Below are positions 27,561 through 40,396 of a stretch of DNA of 64,000 nucleotides, in pieces (within the stretch, counting starts at the first letter, position 1; the number at the start of each line of letters is the position of its first letter). The DNA lies in NCBI GenBank assembly GCA_008694505.1, contig VZDJ01000624.1, positions 62,001 through 126,000 of the forward strand, written 5' to 3'. The notes beneath the pieces were generated by a model. It made no database searches and was not told the DNA's origin. It worked only from the letters and a program-made list of their open reading frames with translations. The position numbers and the translations under genes were made by a program. The stretch is from Cyanoderma ruficeps. Taxonomy: Eukaryota; Chordata; Aves; Passeriformes; Timaliidae.

Positions 27561-29026
27561 CTCTCTGGCTTTTTAATTACTTACTGTATCTGAGCACTCA
27601 AAATGTTCCAAGGATTCTTAGTTAAGTACTGTTTTATTGTCTTCTTCATTTGCTGGAATTATATAGTGAGACATTCAGAAGAGACAAGAAAGAAATATGA
27701 AAATTTATGAGCTTTCTATCTTTATCTTCTATATCCATTTAACAGATTGAGTTTTGATTTTCCTCTTATTTGACCTTAAAAATGAGAATTAAGCAAAAAA
27801 GAAAGTTTTTGGCAGAAACCTGCAAGATAGATATATACACAGGACTTGCATCCAGCAGATCCTTGTCTCTTGTGGTTCACTATTCATTTTTACTAGAGCA
27901 GAGTTGTAAGGTACCTGTACATGAACAGAGGAAACGGGGAAGAAGAACCTTTAATAGGTTATTACTTCTAAAAATAATATAAAATTTGGTAAATTCATTA
28001 AATAAACATCATCATGAAATCTACTTTTTTTTAATCAGTACATGTATTCTAAACCCTAACAGCTGAACACAACCAAAACTTATAGTTACAATTTTCAGTA
28101 TTTCTTTAGACTTTCAGCTTTTCCAGATAGTATTTCAGTAAATCATGGCAAATGACAGAAGCAAAGTTTACACAGGAAATAAACTTTTTACCTGAAAGTG
28201 TTATAATAATAGGAAGAATTAAATGAATCCTATGAACTGTAATGAACTAGTATTATCGACTAAGTGAAAATATTCTTCCTTAAGAATAATCTTCTGGGGG
28301 TTTTTTTTCATTGAACTCTTAATTGTGAAAATGAACATAGTTATTTCAGAGTAAGAAATAAATAGGGAACTCTGCCACACTTTTGGAAATAAATTCTCAG
28401 CATTACACTTAATAATTTTTCTGCAAACTAGCTTTTATTGAGGACTACCAAACATTCCTATCCCACATTTACTGAATTTTTAACTGTATGTTTAGAAAAA
28501 AAATTGAAACATCTGATTACATGCATTACAATGTGAGTACCTTTTAAAATATTGGATCAGGTTCTTCCATTCAAAGAAATAACTGCAAGTGGAGAAGTTA
28601 TAAAATCATGATTATTTTCTTTTGAGTTACCTAATTCTTCCATAGTAACCAGCTTCCAGCTTTTAATAATATTTTATTTTACCTACATTATTCAGGCTGA
28701 AATCCTGCATGATTTTCAATGCTTTAAGACACCTTTCAAAGCAATTGGAGAAGATTTAACCCCCTTTCAGCAATCAGGCAAATGTTAGTGGTTTCAGCAG
28801 GAACACCACTGATATTTTCAAAATATTTTTAATGTATTCAATAATTTTCTTTGTGAGAAAAGTTTCATGTTTAGATTAAAATTAGTCCTGAGGGAAATAA
28901 TTTTGGGGGTTATTTTCTTCAAAATCTGTCATTTAAAAAAAAATCTAAGTTGTTATTTCCATACACAAAACACAAACTTGTATCTAATGATATTAACTGT
29001 CCCCCCCTTACAGGTGGAATATATAG
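27561..29026. other. Unique AT-rich non-coding DNA
   Basis: Nothing recognisable as a gene, exon or repeat is seen in this stretch. Confidence 0.5.
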
Positions 29027-29106
29027 CATGCATATGCATATATATACATATATATACACACACACACACGCATATACCTACACATACACACAGAAATATA
29101 TTTATA
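29027..29106. repeat. Compound TA/CA microsatellite
   Basis: Alternating pyrimidine-purine sequence: ATATATAC-type units run into a CA run of about seven units and then interrupted ACATAC units. Such a tract is likely to vary in length between individuals. Confidence 0.9.
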
Positions 29107-32100
29107 TGAGGCGCCAGAAACCATACAGGACCATATAGAAACCTCTATACCATATGGCAGGCTCTTCAGGACTACATCCCAATAACCCAGCTTTTGGTAC
29201 TCAAATCATTAAATGACAGACATGTTCAACATCTAAAAAAGAAGAGAATTGGGTACATGCACAAGAATGGTGTAGTCAAGAGCTGTCATCACTATGTTTT
29301 ATGAAAAGAGTGATATATCCCTGGATCATTTAAGACAGAAAACATTTATGGTGTCATTTGGTGAAGAGATTTCTTGATCTGTATATTAGCTGTATGCATG
29401 CAGAGAACTGTTGGAAAACACACAAGGGGAGAGTAGCACCTTTTATCTTAGTCATGTTAATGCACTACCCCCCATCCAAAGCAGGACATTAGAGCCTAGA
29501 TCTGCACTCTGCAGGTGGTTAACCAGGGTTAAATGTTAATGAACTCATGGTCATCCCCACTACTACTCATAAGATTTCAGGTAACATCTCTTGACAATGC
29601 CCCAACACCTTCACCAAAAGTCGTTAGCAGAACTTGGGTTAATGTTTGTAGATATATTTCTGATCAGATTTCAGTGTTTTGCTCTCTGATTTGCTGATTT
29701 TTTCCTTATGCTTTATTCACTTTGCAGTGATTACTGTGCAGTCTTGCATTGCTGCATTAACAGGCTGACAAGTCTGCTTCCACCTGGCCTGCAGCAGCAT
29801 CATTTTGAAAGGCTCTGCAAACCGGGGGAGAATTCCTGAGACTAAGTACTGTTGACTTCTGTCTTTGCTTGCTGTACCAGCTAACACTACTCGCTCAAAC
29901 ATGTTTCTTCTTTGCTGAAATTGCCGATACCCACTTCATAAAGTAGCTTTTAGCTCAGAAAAGCTCTTCACCTCTCAGGTACTTTTGAACTTTAGATTAG
30001 TCTTCTAGGTGTTGCAGGGCCATACTCAAGTATTACTACAGCACAGAAGTAGGATGTTTTTGTATCTGTCAATCTGTAAATGGAATATAATCTATATTCA
30101 CTATATTTAAAACACAAGAACTATATTTAAAAGGACTGAAATCACATTCACAAGTTATATTTACATGAATATAGAGATGGTTGGTTTTCTTTCATGCTAT
30201 TTAGTCAGCATAATGTAAATATTTACACAACCTAATCCTAGGATTCATTTAAAATACAGCCCCATCCTAGATTTGTTGCCCCCACATGTGGAAATGCACA
30301 GGTTTATGCTGCCACATGGCCTTTGCCCTTGTGTTTGGAGTCATAAAGTTCAGAGTCTCATTGCTTATGATAACTAAATCAGAAGCACAATTTCAACATA
30401 AAGATTGGAAAGGAAAGCTGTTTAAGCTTTGTAAAGCTACTTTGTGAAAGAGCTGTTTGCTGTTTCTTATTATCAATTATCTCCATACTTTACTTAATTG
30501 TAAACAGAATTTGAAAGTTACCAGAGTGGAAATGTTCCCTAGTATTTGCTGTGGCAGTAGTTCTAACTGCATTTATCTTTGTACCTGTTTCTATCTAAAT
30601 ATTAATAAGTGCATAAACTATAGCAGGGTACACAGCTTCTTGCTTGCTCTAAATAGAGACTAGACAACACAAGATAGTTCTGGACAATAGAAGGCTCATA
30701 GTGAATACTCACTTAAAAAAAAAAAAATCCTTCTATAGCCTGAAAGTAGATATTGATGCATCCCTAAAAGTGGAGTCACCTGAACATAGCACTTTTCTGC
30801 CAGACAGTATCGTGTCTGTGGTATGAAGTTTTGTAAATAGCCACATTTCTAAAAAATATGGGCAAGTTTTATCTATCAGGCCATTCCAAAACCATTTTTC
30901 ACTCATTTTCTTCCTATCTAAAAGATTTAAATTACTCTGTTTTATATAAACCTTGTCTATTACTGATTTAGTGTTAGTCAAGTAATTGATGAAGATTGAT
31001 TTTATTAGAATTTCACTGTCCATTGCAAAAAGGCAGTTAGGTGAGTATGAAACACCAGTGAATCAAGTCCACAAAACTTCCAGCAGCTTTTTAAATTTAT
31101 GTTTAGATAAATTTGTGGAAAAGGAGAAAAACAGAATGGAGGAGGAAAAGAAATGGTACTTACTATGATACTTGCTGTGGTTATATTAAGCCATTACAGC
31201 AAGAAGAGGAGCTGGAGGCTCACCATATTGATAACATGACAGGAGAAAATAAGAGATTACATCCTTACTTCATTAGTTAATGTTATACAATATAGCCCTT
31301 GTTCTGGAGACAAATTCACAAGAACAAACCAAAATTGTCTTAGGAATTAAAGCACATTTAAATGTAAATTTTCTAGCAAATTACATAAAGCATAACTAAA
31401 CTTCATTGCCTTAAGTATTTTCTTAATCTCTATATTCTCTTAATAATAAATACGGAAAATAATTGAAACTGAATTAATTCTGAATATACAGATATCTGAC
31501 TAAGCAGGTTGTTTAGAAGATTTAAAATATTTATGCAGTAGCAGCAAATAGCCTATTGTACATGAAAACATAAAGAAATACAAGCTTCAGCCGACACACA
31601 TGTAGTAAGCAGACCATTAGGAGTTAACAGCTGTAGGCTAGGTCTAATTCAGTATTAGATTCACACATCTTAGCTTTTTCTTTTTCCAGAATCAATATCT
31701 GCAAATAATAAATGAGATCCCAAAGGGTTGAGTTAAGCTCCAACTGCCACAGAGTAACTCTGCAATTGGTCATTGACTCAATAATGCAGGTGAGCTTCAC
31801 ACTGTAGAACATCTTTAGCACACTATAATAGAAAATTAATAGCGTTCAAATCAGCAGCAGGGTTACCCTAAGGATTACATAATAGCTTGGGTTAGAACAA
31901 TCATCTAGCTCCAAGAAGTGTAAAATGTCATAAAACTAGAAAGATATAGAATAGCTCCTACATTAGGAATAATTTGTGTAGTGTACACTGACTTTTTTAA
32001 AACACATTAAACAACAAAGATCCACATTATAAAAGTGTAGAGCTGAAAATATTGCAAGCAAACCGCATTGCAGTGGTGTCTATGGGAAATATGAAAATCA

Positions 32101-32250
32101 TATATCACTGTACTGTTAATAATAATATAAGACTATAGAATTCAATTTACTGCTGTATTAGTACAGGATTCATGATAGCTACTGTAACACTATAATGAAA
32201 AGTGTAAAAATAGCATGTCCACAAAGGCATATGTAAGGTACTAATATCTA
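29107..32250. other. Mostly unique AT-rich DNA
   Basis: No gene is recognised. A 61-codon minus-strand frame at 29717-29902 has a protein-like composition and an AATAAA overlapping just past its stop codon; it is treated as a finding because nothing else supports it. A 13-base A run lies near 30715-30727. Confidence 0.5.

Positions 32251-32294
<44 letters not shown>
32251..32294. repeat. (AAT)n microsatellite
   Basis: An uninterrupted run of about 14 AAT units. On the minus strand it translates as a tyrosine run, which explains the low-complexity open frame there. Confidence 0.97.
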
Positions 32295-32295
<1 letters not shown>

Positions 32296-34050
32296 CCACA
32301 TTACCACACTGCTGATTAAATAGCAAATATTCCTTAGAGACTGTATAGATTCTTTTATGTATAGTACTTTGGAACATGCTACATCAAGGGATTATTTATA
32401 TTCAGTAACCAACTTAAGTGCATGAAAAATTATATGAGGCTTATTTACAACAGAATAGTATGGTAGTAATCTAAGAGCATTAGGGACTAATAATCACCTG
32501 GAGACAAAAACAGCATTCTCAAAAACCTAAAGCAATGTCAGAAAACTTCAGCACTGCACAGCACAAATACCTATCTCCCTGATAGAAACAATACGCTGCA
32601 TAACATTTAATATAATATCAATTATTTATTTAACCACTTTTCAGTAGCAGCGATCGCTTTGCGCAGTTAAGGGCCCAGGGACAGATTTCAAATAGATTTT
32701 ATTTCTTAATCTGTGTAGCACTTGAGGACAGGTAGACACTATAGGCAATATTCCCAAGCATTAGAAACTAAGGCTCTGCTATTGATATAAATTTAAATGG
32801 AAAATGCTTTCCACAATATTTTGAAAAAAAGAAGCATAAAACCCTCAGACTCCCCAAAGTTACTGGATTAATTCAGTTCATTTCCTAAATAAAATAGTGA
32901 CTTTAGCTTTTCTCATTCCAATGCTGAACTACAAAATGTACTCCCTACACTATACTCTCTGTCCCATTTCCAACAAGAAATTGTATATTTCCATTTCATC
33001 TCTCAAACTTTCTGCATATGTCCCTGCCATTCCAAATTTAAATAGAACTTGACACACATATTACAGTCATTATAAGATCGAGTTCAGACTTACCCATGGG
33101 CTGCCACCATCTCATACATCGCCATAGAAGAAAGCAGCTCGTGGCATTCCCTGCAGGCTACTTGTCTTACTTTTCAGAGGAGCAATGTCCTCACCCAGCT
33201 TGGCACCAGCTGTAGGAATAAAAAATTGTAGTGGAGAACAAAATCCTCTGCTGCTCTGGTGCCTTCCCTGTGGCTCTTTTTCACAGTGGCTTGTGCCATA
33301 CACAAAATGGCACCTCTCTTTAAATGCGGAGAAGTCCAGGCTTTATATACCAGGCATGAGAATGTGAGTATACCACAAAACACTAGTTCCTTATCATGCG
33401 CTTGTTAGCTTGTCCAATCTATGGCAATCACTTTGGTCCCAGGGGTTGAAAGACACAAGACGCAGAGAAAAAGGAAAGCAAAAGCTGAAGAAAGATCAAT
33501 ACTGCACTGTGAAACAAGAAATGTAGGCTATTTACTTTTCATTGATCTGATGATGCAGGAGAAACACCTCAGACTGGCATTAAATTGAGGAAATACATCT
33601 TCTGTGTTTTTTCACCTCAAGGTCAAGAAAGAGTCAAAAAGAAATTAGAACAAACAGAAACTAATCACAGGACTAAAATAAAACTATTAAACCACATTAC
33701 AAAACCACCTGGAAACATACCTAAACATCAGGCTGAATAAGGTTCACAATAAAACAAACACTTCCAGTTCCTATCAGTTTCAACTTGCACCTGGACTAAA
33801 TGCAAGAAAAGTATGAGGCAGATTAAAACAAATCAAAGTATGCTGTTAGTGCAGAGGCCTCTTCAAAAAACTAAAAATCTTCCCTCATAGAATCTTCTCT
33901 CTCAGAAACATCTATATGACTCACATCAAAGACAGACATAGGTGTTCATTTGAACTATTTTTTTTAAACAAATAAAGTTTTACCTTTTCTGGTGTTAAAA
34001 GGAAGGGAAGAGCATGCTTAGGCTACTTTTTTTCTTACCTTATAAGATAT
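32295..34050. other. Mostly unique AT-rich DNA with one GC-richer block
   Basis: The only notable part is a GC-richer block at about 33080-33390, with splice-like signals on the minus strand listed separately. The remainder holds nothing recognisable. Confidence 0.45.
33094..33209 (-). other. Possible spliced exon (unconfirmed)
   Basis: On the minus strand a T-rich tract ending TATTCCTACAG (a good 3' splice site) precedes 116 bases that end in ATGG followed by GTAAGT (a strong 5' splice site). One frame is open from the acceptor and reads GAKLGEDIAPLKSKTSSLQG onward for about 31 residues, to a TGA 18 bases before the donor. The same frame runs back through the acceptor to an ATG at 33303. 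A TATATAAA element lies on the minus strand near 33345. A stop codon ahead of an intron is unusual for a coding exon, so a non-coding RNA exon or chance is as likely. I do not recognise the peptide. Confidence 0.2.
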
Positions 34051-35427
34051 TGTGCTGGTTTTGCATTGATTGACATTTAGCGAAGAGGGAAGAAGCCACC
34101 CATGGAAATTTTTTTTCCAAGAGAAGCTGCTAACAGCTTCCTCCACGCCTGAAAAACCAATCGGTGGCTAGTTTTGAATACTGACACCATGTTAAACTAC
34201 TAGGAAGCTGTGAACACACGTGTTAAAAATTAAACAAACCTCAGGAAAGCTCTTTTCTTCTGGCCTAGGAACAGGTAACAGGCCAGTCTGGCCCCCTCTG
34301 CATGGCCATGCCAGAGCAGGCAGCGCCTGCCGAGGGGCTGGGCCCCACTCGTGGAGCCTGCCGGGCCCTGTGTGGGCTGGGCTGGCCCCAGCCTGGGCAG
34401 GCTGTTAACACCTTGCTGCCAAGCCAGCTTCCCTCACAGTCCAGCACGGCCCTAGCAGGGCTAGGCCAGACTGGGTCTTGCCTCTGCTGCAACGCTAGCC
34501 GGGCCGGGCCCCCAAGATCTTAATGCAGTCCCAGAGCGGCCTGGAATTTATCACTGTGACTGCTTCAGCCACCGCCCAGTGGAAACCATCATGACCACCA
34601 CAGGCCGTGGGTGGATATTAACTCTTTTGTCCCACAGATGAAACTTTCAAAGCACTAATCTGCTCTCAAGTGAGAGAAAAGTGCAAAGTGAAAACATGTA
34701 GAGAAATAGTATGAAGACACCGAGGTCAGTAAAATAGAAGTCAAGTTCCAGATGGGAGGACAATGAAGAGATGCCTTAGTCTTAGGCTAAAATTCTTTTG
34801 CAAAGGCATGGTGATGTATTAGAATATCCCTTTAATTCATAGAAACGATATGGGGAGACAGAGTGTTCAAATTGCAAACATGAGTGAAGGCATTCATGCT
34901 GAAGCAAGTAAATGTTGAAGTAGCTGTGATCTCACGAGAAGCTTAAACAAAGAGAGATGAGAGTGATCAAAGACCTTCTGCCCCGAGGGAAAAGAAGACC
35001 TCTGTTCCCAGAGATGAAAATGATCTCAGAGATAGATCAAGAGAACATTTGCTTTTGAACAGCTCATCCTTAAAATAGTACCCCATGAATGGAGCAATCT
35101 CCATTACATGGCAAAAGAGTCTCCTCTCCCGAAGAGAACTGATGAAAGACTATTTTAGAGGTAGTCAACTAACCTAAGTCCTAAAGTTTTGTCCCTGTAC
35201 ATTGTCAGTGGGAAAAAAAGAAGGTTGTGGGGGGAGGAGAAGTGTTTTGAAAGTTTTATTCTAATTCTTACTATATTTTTTTCTTGTAGTTTTGTTAATA
35301 AAGTTTTCTTTACACCCCTTAAAATTTGAGCCTGCTTTGCTCTACTCCTAATCTTATCTCACAGCAGAAAAGGAGTAAATAATTCTAGTAGGTGAATTGG
35401 CATTTAGACAATATTCGATCTGCCACA
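34051..35427 (+). mobile_element. ERV long terminal repeat, sense, with GC-rich core
   Basis: This is a + strand LTR of about 1.38 kb. It begins TGTGCTGGTTTTGCATTGAT, a start typical of a common passerine ERV family, and continues with the ACATTTAGCGAAGAGGGAAG block. A GC-rich core spans about 34255-34620 and may hold promoter sequence. A GAGATAGATCAAGAGAACA block follows near 35030, then the polyadenylation signal AATAAA at 35297-35302 with the T-rich TTTTCTTTA behind it, and a U5 of roughly 110 bases ending near CTGCCACA. No matching 5-bp target-site duplication was found (GATAT on the left, TTAAT on the right), so the right edge is inferred from family layout. No primer-binding site or internal region follows, so it is probably an old solo or truncated LTR. 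Confidence 0.8.
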
Positions 35428-38400
35428 TTAATTGGTGCATTGGCCAAGAAATGAAAAATTGATGAACCAAAACCACTACAGATATGTAGAGTACATATGT
35501 CTGTATAGAAATATTAATCATTGTGATCTGAATCTGAAGATTTGTAGGTGGAAAAAGAAAAAAAAATATTACAACTGGATTGTTCAATAGTCAATCACTA
35601 ATGTAGTTAAAACAGTACAGACCACAAAATGTTGCTTTGAGACCAAAGAAAAATGATCTAATGTCTGGAACTGAAACTTGTGAACAATTTTCAAAGTTAA
35701 TTTATACATTTAGTGAAAATTTTCCCCAAAGGAAATCCTTATCACTGCTCTTTAGTCTAGCAAAATGGACACCACCTCAAAAAAATATAAAAGTGACTTC
35801 ACTTTCATAAGCAAATGTGAGCACTTCATCAACTCATGGAGGTGAGAAATAAGTATGTTAAAGGACCACCTCCTTCATAACTGGGAGAACTGCAAAGTAA
35901 ATTCTCATGTGGGAGGGCAAATAGCAGTTTAATATTCTCCAAAAAGAGGAAAGAAACAATGATGCTATCTCACATAAAAAATACAGAAAAAAAAATAAAG
36001 GAAAGGAGTCAGAGGAAATGAAGACATGGTCTTCTATCTTCATTTTTTATTCATATAGAGAATAGGTATAGACCTTCTAGACAAGGTAGAAAATGATGCC
36101 TTAAAAAGGAAGTGCAAAGTTCAGACTCTTTGACATTAAGTATTTTGTTTATTGAAAAAAATACTTGGTGGTCCATTGGTGTATTAGTTTAAATAGAAAG
36201 CCTTTTAGGGCTAAAGTACATCACCATACTGCTGTGATGGAAGAAATAAACATAATTTGGCTGGATGTGGCATTCAGAGTTCGAGTCAAATGACAAAGTA
36301 GGGGAAAAAAGACCAGCAAAGTCTGCTACATATTGCGATTATTTATTTTTTTCAGTGTAAAGTATTTATAATTTTGTCAATAGCTATTACTTAAAAAATA
36401 GTTTTGCCATAGGGAAGAAAAGTGGAAAGAATTGCAATGGATCGCATTTTTAGATTAGAAGTTAGGAAGAGACTGGAAAACACTGAAAATAGTTTCCCTT
36501 GGTAGTGAAAACTAGGGGTTTTAACATCTATTTAATGCTAGTAGAGATACTTTAAATTAAAGGTTATCAATGAGAGTTTGAAATATAAGAAATGCTCAGC
36601 ATTGGACACATTTTCAAACACATTTTCTTTCTCCTTGTTTTCTTCCTCTGTTTTATTGTTAAATTCAGTTTTTGGAGTGAATGTCTTCTGTCAGCACAAG
36701 TGTTTTTTAGAAGAGATTCAATTTTAAGATCTAACACCTCAAAATGACAATATTGTTTACTCAGGGAGGTGTTTACCTTCATGGAGATTTGCGCTTACTT
36801 CAGAGTAACCAACATTTCTGTGATTAGACATGCATTTTGATGGGGAAATCCACCCATGTCTCCTTGTATGAGACTTCCCAGAGATTTCCTTCAAATTAGG
36901 AGACACCACAAAGAGAACTTTCTCTTCTTGTATCAGATTGAAGATAACTTTCTGTTTATGTCTAGCAGTGTCTGTTGGCCTAATATCCCATCATTGTAAA
37001 ACCAACTTGTGAAGAAAGATCAGTTCTCAAGTTGAGCTTGTTTGGAACAACTGCTTAAATTCAATTTTCTATAAGTATTTAAATGTACTGTTTTCCTCAA
37101 AACTTATTTTCTTTTTATTTTCCTTCTAGTCTTTTGACAATAAACAAAAAACCCAAATCCATCAAAATTTACACAACACAGCATTCTCCATGAGAAATCT
37201 TGCCAGAACAGCAAACGCAGCCTGCCAAAACAAGACAGCCATTAAAACACACACAGAGGTCCCATACTGAGACATATGTTAGAAAATGCAAACTGTGTCA
37301 GTGAAACCATGTGCAAGCACCAGAACTTACTGATACAAATAAAGGGTAGAAACTGGTATTTCCAGATAAGCATTTGCCACAAAGCAATCACTCCCTGTCT
37401 TGGTCTCCTAGACAAACCTTAAATCAAACATGCCGGATATCTTATGTTAAAAAGATGAGAATTGAAATTCATAATTCTGATAAATACTGAAAAACAGGAA
37501 CAGAACCCCAGATTTGAATGGGGTTTAAATCTGTCTATGTCACACCTGCCTTCTGCTAATTTTTCATGTCCTCTTCATCCTGTAATTTCTGTTCTTCAAG
37601 TGTTCATTTCTTTTCACAATTCCCTTTTGTATCATTGTCATACCACAGGTAAAACTACCCAATTTTTTCAAAGTACTTTATTAACATATAAAAATAAATC
37701 ATAAGAAATGGTTCTTTATTCCTACTTCACTTGAAATTGTTTAGATTTTTACCAATACCAATAAATAGGTTCAGTATCTGCCTTTTTTTTTTTGCATTTT
37801 CCCCATCAAGAATGGATTCAATTTATATGAAGCAATTATTGCCTTTATCTTTAGATTACCAAAAGGTTTAGACTTGCTTCTGTCAGAATGTACAATTTAA
37901 CAATGTTTCTGAATGGAAAGATTTTTCAGTAAAATATACTGACAAATATCATGACAATAAACATAATATATAAGAATATATAAGAATAAACTAGTGAAGG
38001 TAATGAATGTAATAGACACATTCATATATACTGGTATGAACATAAAAATGTTCGTTATGGTACAGAGATCTTTGTAGCAAGTATTTTCCTCAAGTATTTT
38101 AAAGATATTTTCTTTGAAAAATCTTCAATTAAATAACTATGTTTGCAGTACCACTTGCAAAGATTTATTGGAAAAAACCTAGAAAGACAATTAACGTATT
38201 TGCAGCTATTGGAACAAAGAAACTCTTAGATTCTCTAAGACAATGTCACTGTTATTACAACTGTTAAAGAAATACTTCTGTTCAAACAAAACTATATTAA
38301 TATGTAAAACTGTTAGACTAAAATGAAATTTTAATCAGCTTTAAAACAGTTATCTTGAAGATAAAATGAAAACCCAAACAGTTAAAGAATAATGGCTATT

Positions 38401-40381
38401 GATAAATAGCCTACCCATGAATTTTTGAACGCTGTAAAATTTTCAAACCAAGGAAACCTCTGAATTATTCCAGCTAAAACCAAGAAACATACAGATGCAG
38501 TTTGTCACAGTTTATAATATGATGGATACTAGCACAATTATTTTCTATATGTAAAAAGAAACAGTATGCATGTGTCAAAAGATTTACACAACTTGCAGGT
38601 TAATAACATAACTTATGAAAATAAACATTTTATATTAGACAATACAGTCTACCATGTGAAAACAGAGATAAAGACACCTTTTCCTTAGGAGAAGAGACCA
38701 AGTAACATTAGAATTACTGGAAATGGACTTTTTAAAACTGGTCCAGCTGCTACAAAGCTGTTGTAAAAACCATTTTTGGTTGCACAGGCCTCTAAACTCT
38801 TGTTTTCACTTACTGTAATTTTTGTTCCTCTGTTCAAAGTTTATCTCAAGAAGAGATTTATATATTAAACTACAAAATTCAGTTCAGACTTTGTTTCATT
38901 CATTGTGACTTCTCTTGTTGCATTTTCATTTTAACCTTTGAAACGTTGACAATAACTAAAAAAGTCAGAAGACACATTCAGAACAGAAGTGTCATACTGC
39001 AAGCATTTTGAAGCAGTGTTATATATAGTTCTCAAGTACCAGTGCAATAATAATAAAAAAAATGCAATGCTAGATTTGTATAAAATATTTCCAACACAAA
39101 ATTCCATTTTCTAAAATAATTTTGACAAAATGTTCTTTTAAATCCCAAACAAAAAAATTAAGAGCTTCTTTCACAGGAAACTCTGCTGTTATTTCAGATT
39201 ATAACAAACTAGATATTTCTTAAATTATATACGTATAATATTTTCCAGATGGAAAACTATTTTAGATATATAAATAGTTTTCCTATTTGAAATTTTCTTT
39301 TTCAAGGGGAGGTGTTCAACCTTGTATCTACTCGCATGATGTGCATACCCACACAGGGAAATAGTGCCACATATGTTTTCTTCCACATGATTTAATTTTG
39401 TTGCTTTACACATAAACAAGACTTGGAACATTTTTGTTCACGAAGTGATACTGCTTTCCTGCCTCATACGGGATCTTAGCCAAACTGAGTAGCTTTATGA
39501 AAGTCAAATAACAATAACAGTGGACTATATATAGAGATAACATAATTGGAAAAGCTGGACGTAATAAAATTCTGAAAAGCTGTAGATCTGCATCTCTTCA
39601 GATCACATATATAAATATAAAGTTAGTTTCTAGTACCTCCAGTGAATAGGGACCACCACACTGAAAGGACTGAACTCTTTATCTCTCTCTTGACCATACA
39701 GAAAATTGTGACAGAAAAACCTCACTCTTCATCACTGAAGTCCAACTGCAGCTCATAAATGCAATGTGAGAAATGGCCACAAAATCTACGAAAGAAAAGC
39801 TTCAGGATGGGGGTATAAAGCAGATTAAACCCATAGGTTGCTATGATAACAGCACCCCACTGTTTGTCCCAGTCACAGTGAAACAGACAAAGGGAGTCTC
39901 TCCCTACTAGGCTGACAACTGACCTATCTGAAGTGTCCACAGCAAGCTTTTAGCAGTCCTCAAGTTCATGAAACTGAGAGCAACTTCTCTCCTTTATTTT
40001 CAAATGTTTATACTTGTGAATATAGTAGCCCATGATTCTGACAATAAGTTCAAAAATCACAAAAAATATCTGTTATTTGATAATAAAATCTTCTCATAAA
40101 TACAAAGGACACTCTGCTGAAGCGCAAAAAGGACCAGAGGCTCAGTTGATGATGGCCAATATCATTGCACCCTTCATTATGACTGGCAAACAAGGTGCCT
40201 TTTTGAATAATGAAAGGTCCAGAAGACAAGGAAAGGATGAAAGGGAGAATATGGGGAAAACAAGGGATCTCTCCCCTGCCTTCCTCCTTGCTTCTTAATT
40301 TGCCAGTATTTAGACCAGCTAGACTCACAAACACAATAGTTTCCAGTGTGGGAAATGGATTTATAAAGAATTTTCAAAGCC
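35428..40381. other. Unique AT-rich non-coding DNA
   Basis: About 5 kb with no recognised gene or repeat. A 72-codon minus-strand frame at 39722-39940 reads plausibly at its C-terminus but has no recognised domain and no splice context. The sequence around 39700-39960 is slightly GC-richer and could be an unrecognised old repeat. Confidence 0.5.
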
Positions 40382-40396
40382 TGACAGAAGGCTCAC
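40382..40396 (+). mobile_element. 5' tip of a split LTR (continues at 41814)
   Basis: The 15 bases TGACAGAAGGCTCAC begin with TG and, when the inserted element and one copy of its duplication are set aside, run straight into the LTR sequence at 41819 onward. They are read as the first bases of the host LTR that was split by a later insertion. The last five bases (CTCAC) are the left copy of the younger element's target-site duplication. Confidence 0.6.

Noticed and set aside
32147..32377. Minus-strand frame with a tyrosine run
   Set aside because: The run is the translation of the (AAT)n microsatellite.
34220..34523. Overlapping Ala/Gly/Pro-rich frames on both strands
   Set aside because: They are readings of the GC-rich core of the LTR at 34051-35427.
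34046..35432. Target-site duplication for the LTR at 34051-35427
   Set aside because: GATAT on the left and TTAAT on the right do not match, and no shifted pair worked.
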